DNA of 9,535 nucleotides from Syntrophomonas sp. UBA4922 (GTDB lineage: Bacteria > Bacillota > Syntrophomonadia > Syntrophomonadales > Syntrophomonadaceae). Positions 7,664 to 9,535 of the stretch are shown here, one piece after another (positions within the stretch are counted from its first letter, which is position 1; the number at the start of each line of letters is the position of its first letter). The stretch spans positions 7,146 to 16,680 of the forward strand of contig DHBS01000004.1 of NCBI GenBank assembly GCA_002398825.1. The letters run 5' to 3'. Under the pieces are notes generated by a model, which had not been told where the DNA came from, searched no databases, and saw only the letters and a list, made by a program, of their open reading frames with translations. The translations under genes were made by a program, and so were the position numbers.

Positions 7664-8719
7664 TTATTTGGTTATTCCCAATTGTTCCGCCGTAAAGGTC
7701 TTTCCGTAAACGAATTGATAAAAATCATTGACATCTTTCATCAGCTCATCATAAGAATAAAGGTCGGGATGCAGATTATACAGGGTCCAGCACAGTCCCA
7801 ATGAGGCGCCGGGAGTATTGTAATCCCAGGGTTCCAGATTGGAGGGGAATTTGTAAACCTTTTTGTTTTTTACAGCAGATATGTTGGCCCATTGAGGATC
7901 ATTTAAGATATCATCCACCGTGTAGCTGGCATAAGCCGGGAAATAAATGACGTCGGGATTCCATTTGATGATTTGCTCCATGTTGACCGAAAGCCACAGT
8001 TCTTGCGCAGACAAACCTTTGGTCACCGGTATTCCGCCTGCAGTCTCGATCATCTGGTTTTGGAGCATATTATCTGAGGCCACATCGGTTTTGGCGCTTC
8101 CCGAAATGAAAAGCACGGTCGGTTTTGTGGCGGCTTTGCCTGCCACCTCCGAAGCTTTGTTTATTTTGGCATCAAATAACGCTACCAGTTCTTCGGCACG
8201 GTTATCCTGACCAATAGCCTTGCCTACCAGCTTCAGTCCATCTTTGATGGAATCATATTTCTCGACATCCAATACTATACAAGGAACCCCTACTTCGGCA
8301 AGTTGATCAACCTGGCTCTGGAAACGTAGCGGAAGCAGCATCAGATCTGGCTTGACCGAAATGATGGTTTCCATGTTGATATTCTTGCCTTTACCGATAA
8401 CAGTGGCCTGATTGACTTCAGGTGCTGCTAAATCGTATAGCCCATAAGCCATGTCCTTGTTGCCGAAGCCTGCTAAACGCTTACCATTACCGTCCAAAAC
8501 GATAACCAGATTCATACTGGGATTATGGGTGCCGATAACCCGCTCGGCTGCTTTAGGCAGTTCTACGCTCCGCCCGGCATGATCGGTTAATGTTATCGGA
8601 GCAGCTTTCGAAGCATCTGCCGGTGCAGCGGTCGGTTCAGTCTTGCTGCATCCCGGTATCAGCAGCAGGGACACTGTAAGCAGCATGATCAGCACTATTA
8701 AATGTCTGGATTTCTTCAT
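7664..8719 (-). CDS. ABC importer substrate-binding lipoprotein, MolA/FecB-like
   Basis: A 351-residue class III binding protein. The signal peptide ends in lipobox LIPGC (Cys24), followed by a low-complexity Ala/Thr/Pro linker. The binding fold starts with ITLTDHAGRSVELPKAAERV (~42-61), the usual opening of FecB/BtuF/TroA-like proteins. It continues with IISVKPDLMLLP in the first lobe, a linking helix (~158-195), WNPDVIYFPAY in the second lobe, and EPWDYNTPG (296-304). I associate EPWDY-TP with COG0614 proteins encoded near Moco/Tuco functions, from memory rather than a search. GGAGAGGG (8726-8733) sits six bases before ATG 8719. It is the first gene of the SBP-permease-ATPase operon behind the riboswitch. 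Likely ligands are tungstate or molybdate. Ferric siderophore or cobalamin cannot be excluded by fold. Confidence 0.85.
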   Translation of the reverse strand: MKKSRHLIVLIMLLTVSLLLIPGCSKTEPTAAPADASKAAPITLTDHAGRSVELPKAAERVIGTHNPSMNLVIVLDGNGKRLAGFGNKDMAYGLYDLAAPEVNQATVIGKGKNINMETIISVKPDLMLLPLRFQSQVDQLAEVGVPCIVLDVEKYDSIKDGLKLVGKAIGQDNRAEELVALFDAKINKASEVAGKAATKPTVLFISGSAKTDVASDNMLQNQMIETAGGIPVTKGLSAQELWLSVNMEQIIKWNPDVIYFPAYASYTVDDILNDPQWANISAVKNKKVYKFPSNLEPWDYNTPGASLGLCWTLYNLHPDLYSYDELMKDVNDFYQFVYGKTFTAEQLGITK

Positions 8720-8765
8720 GTTACACCCTCTCCTTTTTGGCTAAATATTCATTACAAATGTCTTT

Positions 8766-8936
8766 TTACCCCGCTGATAGAGCACCTGAATATTCTAGCG
8801 CTATATGGGGGGAGTTGGGTTCTTCAATCAATCGCGAGTCCCGCACTTCCTTTGGAGCCAACCGGGAGCGTTCTTTCGGTTTGGCCTTGTTGTTCGCTTC
8901 GTCTGCCACCCCTGCCGGCCATACAAAAAAAGCCAT
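8766..8936 (-). CDS. 56-residue ORF in the leader, status unknown
   Basis: An open frame of 56 codons runs from ATG 8936 to TAA 8766-8768. The peptide begins MAFFVWPAG, then becomes strongly charged (KAKPKERSRLAPKEVRDSR) and ends EYSGALSAG. No Shine-Dalgarno sequence precedes the ATG, which lies within the 3' arm of the second terminator, so direct translation is doubtful. The opposite strand is also open here for over 70 codons. It may be a small protein, a non-coding structured leader, or a piece of a dispersed repeat. I do not recognise a family. Confidence 0.3.
   Translation of the reverse strand: MAFFVWPAGVADEANNKAKPKERSRLAPKEVRDSRLIEEPNSPHIALEYSGALSAG
8857..8885 (-). repeat. Hairpin in the importer leader
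   Basis: On the minus-strand RNA, GCCAAACCG (8885-8877) pairs with CGGTTGGC (8864-8857), leaving one bulged A and a 12-base loop. There is no T-tract, so it is not an intrinsic terminator. It lies in the leader between the tandem terminators and the binding-protein gene and suggests a folded RNA segment. Confidence 0.45.
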
Positions 8937-8956
8937 GCACAGGATGGCATAACTTT
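8925..8956 (-). terminator. Second intrinsic terminator of the riboswitch leader
   Basis: On the minus strand, AAAGTTATGC (8956-8947) pairs with GCATGGCTTT (8938-8929) over ten pairs, two of them G-U, around an eight-base loop. A run of seven T follows (8931-8925). Stem sequence and layout closely copy the first terminator 34 bases upstream. It should stop any transcripts that escape the first one. Confidence 0.7.
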
Positions 8957-8961
8957 GTGTT

Positions 8962-8990
8962 AAAAAAAGCTATACCAGAGGCATAGCTTT
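8962..8990 (-). terminator. First intrinsic terminator, probable riboswitch expression platform
   Basis: On the minus strand, AAAGCTATGCC (8990-8980) pairs with GGTATAGCTTT (8976-8966) over eleven pairs including one G-U, with a three-base loop and a seven-T tract (8968-8962). It starts about 14 bases after the riboswitch core, where a ligand-controlled terminator is expected. CTTT at 9004-9001 could compete for the AAAG at the stem base, a possible antiterminator element. Confidence 0.8.
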
Positions 8991-9003
8991 CATAAGTCAT
9001 AAA

Positions 9004-9110
9004 AGACTGAAAATACCCTCCTTTCCAAAACGGGAGGCGCGGACGTTTCCCTCCGCACCCATCGGCCAGCACCCATATCGATTGACTTAGGCATGTTAGG
9101 CTCGGGGAGC
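9004..9110 (-). promoter_or_regulatory. Moco-family riboswitch, P3-less (Tuco-type) variant
   Basis: The minus-strand leader matches the conserved core of the molybdenum-cofactor riboswitch as I remember it from E. coli moaA. Matching blocks, in order, are: CTCCCCGAGCC; CCTAAGTCAATCGATATGGG followed by TGCTGGCCG; a GCGGA/TCCGC hairpin (9056-9039) with a GGAAAC-containing loop; then GCCTCCCGTTTTGGAAAGGA. The E. coli segment between GGCCG and this hairpin, which holds the P3 arm, is replaced by a few bases. Variants without P3 have been proposed to sense the tungsten cofactor. Two terminators follow, and an ABC importer gene is the regulated target. The expected effect is shut-off of metal uptake when cofactor is plentiful. 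Confidence 0.82.
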
Positions 9111-9117
9111 TAGTATT

Positions 9118-9158
9118 AAATTAGAAACTCCTTTGTATCTTCGTCAAAAATATGTCAA
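9118..9158 (-). promoter_or_regulatory. Probable sigma-A promoter of the riboswitch-importer operon
   Basis: Reading the minus strand, TTGACG (9147-9142) and TAATTT (9123-9118) are 18 bp apart. This places the transcript start near 9111, just before the riboswitch core. An overlapping TTGACA (9158-9153) with TACAAA (9137-9132) has a 15-bp spacer and is the weaker pair. The fit between predicted start and aptamer edge supports the first pair. Confidence 0.5.
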
Positions 9159-9328
9159 ATCCTGCATTTTCATGACAGTTAGTGGCGTCATACTGCGGCT
9201 AACTTCGGGGCCAGCCACGGAGCGTCAGACCGTGTGAGAAGTTTGGATGAGATTCAAAACAACGTGATAGGTTTCCTGGTCACTGAGTATTACTAGTGAT
9301 ATTTTGATGAAAAACAGGCTGATGGGGT
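9159..9328. other. Non-coding stretch between transposase stop and riboswitch promoter
   Basis: No gene is seen. The stretch contains imperfect hairpins: AGTTAG/CTAACT (9177-9182 with 9198-9203), CACGG/CCGTG flanking AGCGTCAGA (near 9217-9236), and TCACT/AGTGA (9280-9284 with 9295-9299). The two pieces GTCTGACGC and GTATGACGC (minus strand) resemble each other. The right end of the insertion sequence should lie here. I cannot place its terminal repeat because the other end is outside the window. Confidence 0.4.
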
Positions 9329-9535
9329 CTATGCCGTGGCCAGCCTGCTCATTATCTCCTGAACTCCCATGATATTTATCACTCTTCGTAAATTGTAGGC
9401 GAGAAAGGCTAAGCGCGTCTCTGTTTTGGTTGACTCGTTGCCTTTGGTAAGAAAGTAGTTGTAACCCCAGGACCGTTTCACAGTTCCAAAGGGGTGCTCA
9501 ACCATCATTTGTCGTTTGGCATACAAGGCCTTATT
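9329..9535 (-). CDS. IS1182-like transposase, C-terminal fragment (runs off the window)
   Basis: Sixty-eight codons and a stop (TAG, 9331-9329) are visible. The frame is still open at the window edge, with NKALYAKRQ upstream of the first apparent start, so this is the 3' end of a longer gene. The motif QMMVEHPFGTVKRSWGY carries the last acidic residue of the DDE triad, and FLTKG, LAFLAYNLRRVINIMG follow in the order typical of IS1182-family (DDE_Tnp_1_6) transposases. No stop or frameshift is seen in this part. It lies on the same strand as the importer operon, ending about 170 bp before that promoter, so read-through toward the riboswitch is possible. Whether the whole element is intact cannot be judged. 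Confidence 0.85.
   Translation of the reverse strand, partial: NKALYAKRQMMVEHPFGTVKRSWGYNYFLTKGNESTKTETRLAFLAYNLRRVINIMGVQEIMSRLATA
9329..9535 (-). mobile_element. Part of an IS1182-like insertion sequence; ends not located
   Basis: Supported only by the transposase fragment. The true element extends left into 9159-9328 and right beyond the window. Confidence 0.6.

Noticed and set aside
5865..8719. Importer read as a cobalamin or ferric-siderophore system
   Set aside because: The fold allows it, but the leader has no cobalamin riboswitch core and no Fur-like palindrome that I can see. The Moco-type aptamer is a stronger guide.
8702..8986. Overlapping plus-strand frames of 94 and 71 codons antisense to the leader
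   Set aside because: They start at or just upstream of the start of the minus-strand binding-protein gene, lack ribosome binding sites and lie opposite a clear regulatory leader. The repeat-cassette idea is kept as a finding instead.
8824..9072. 82-codon minus-strand frame covering the riboswitch and both terminators
   Set aside because: It runs through the conserved aptamer and two terminator T-tracts, has no convincing ribosome binding site, and its peptide resembles nothing known.

Overview
The window looks like a chromosomal segment from an anaerobic Firmicute. It has AGGAG-type ribosome binding sites, lipoprotein-anchored binding proteins, an OmpR/PhoB-type two-component system with a WalK/PhoR-like kinase, and a P3-less Moco-family riboswitch. 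The Negativicutes (Sporomusa-like) are my best guess. That guess rests on general gene content and style, not on a marker gene.

Left part, plus strand (1-5730). The first 78 bases appear to be the tail of an upstream gene I cannot identify. A 185-bp control region follows, containing four phased pentamers (TTAAC/GTAAC/TTAAG/GTAAC) spaced 11, 10 and 11 bp, as expected of a tandem PhoB/OmpR-family operator. Downstream lies a tight four-gene operon: an OatA-like acyltransferase-3/SGNH envelope O-acetyltransferase, an OmpR-family response regulator, its membrane sensor histidine kinase, and a large lipoprotein of unknown function whose start overlaps the kinase stop. The likely theme is a cell-envelope sensing and modification module that may regulate itself through the phased operator. 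The lipoprotein gene contains a perfect terminator-like hairpin.

Right part, minus strand (9158 down to 5865). A promoter is followed by a Moco-family riboswitch that lacks the P3 arm, which is the variant thought to sense the tungsten cofactor (Tuco). Next come two near-duplicate intrinsic terminators in tandem, a 56-codon ORF of unknown status in a structured leader, and a three-gene ABC importer: lipoprotein substrate-binding protein, FecCD/BtuC-type permease and FecE/BtuD-type ATPase. The family alone would suggest iron-siderophore or cobalamin uptake. The riboswitch instead points to a MolBCA-like molybdate or tungstate importer under cofactor feedback. The two operons converge on a 134-bp gap with only weak hairpins.

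Right edge. The 3' end of an IS1182-like transposase gene runs off the window on the minus strand, reading toward the riboswitch. About 170 bp of non-coding sequence separate it from the riboswitch promoter and should hold the insertion-sequence end.
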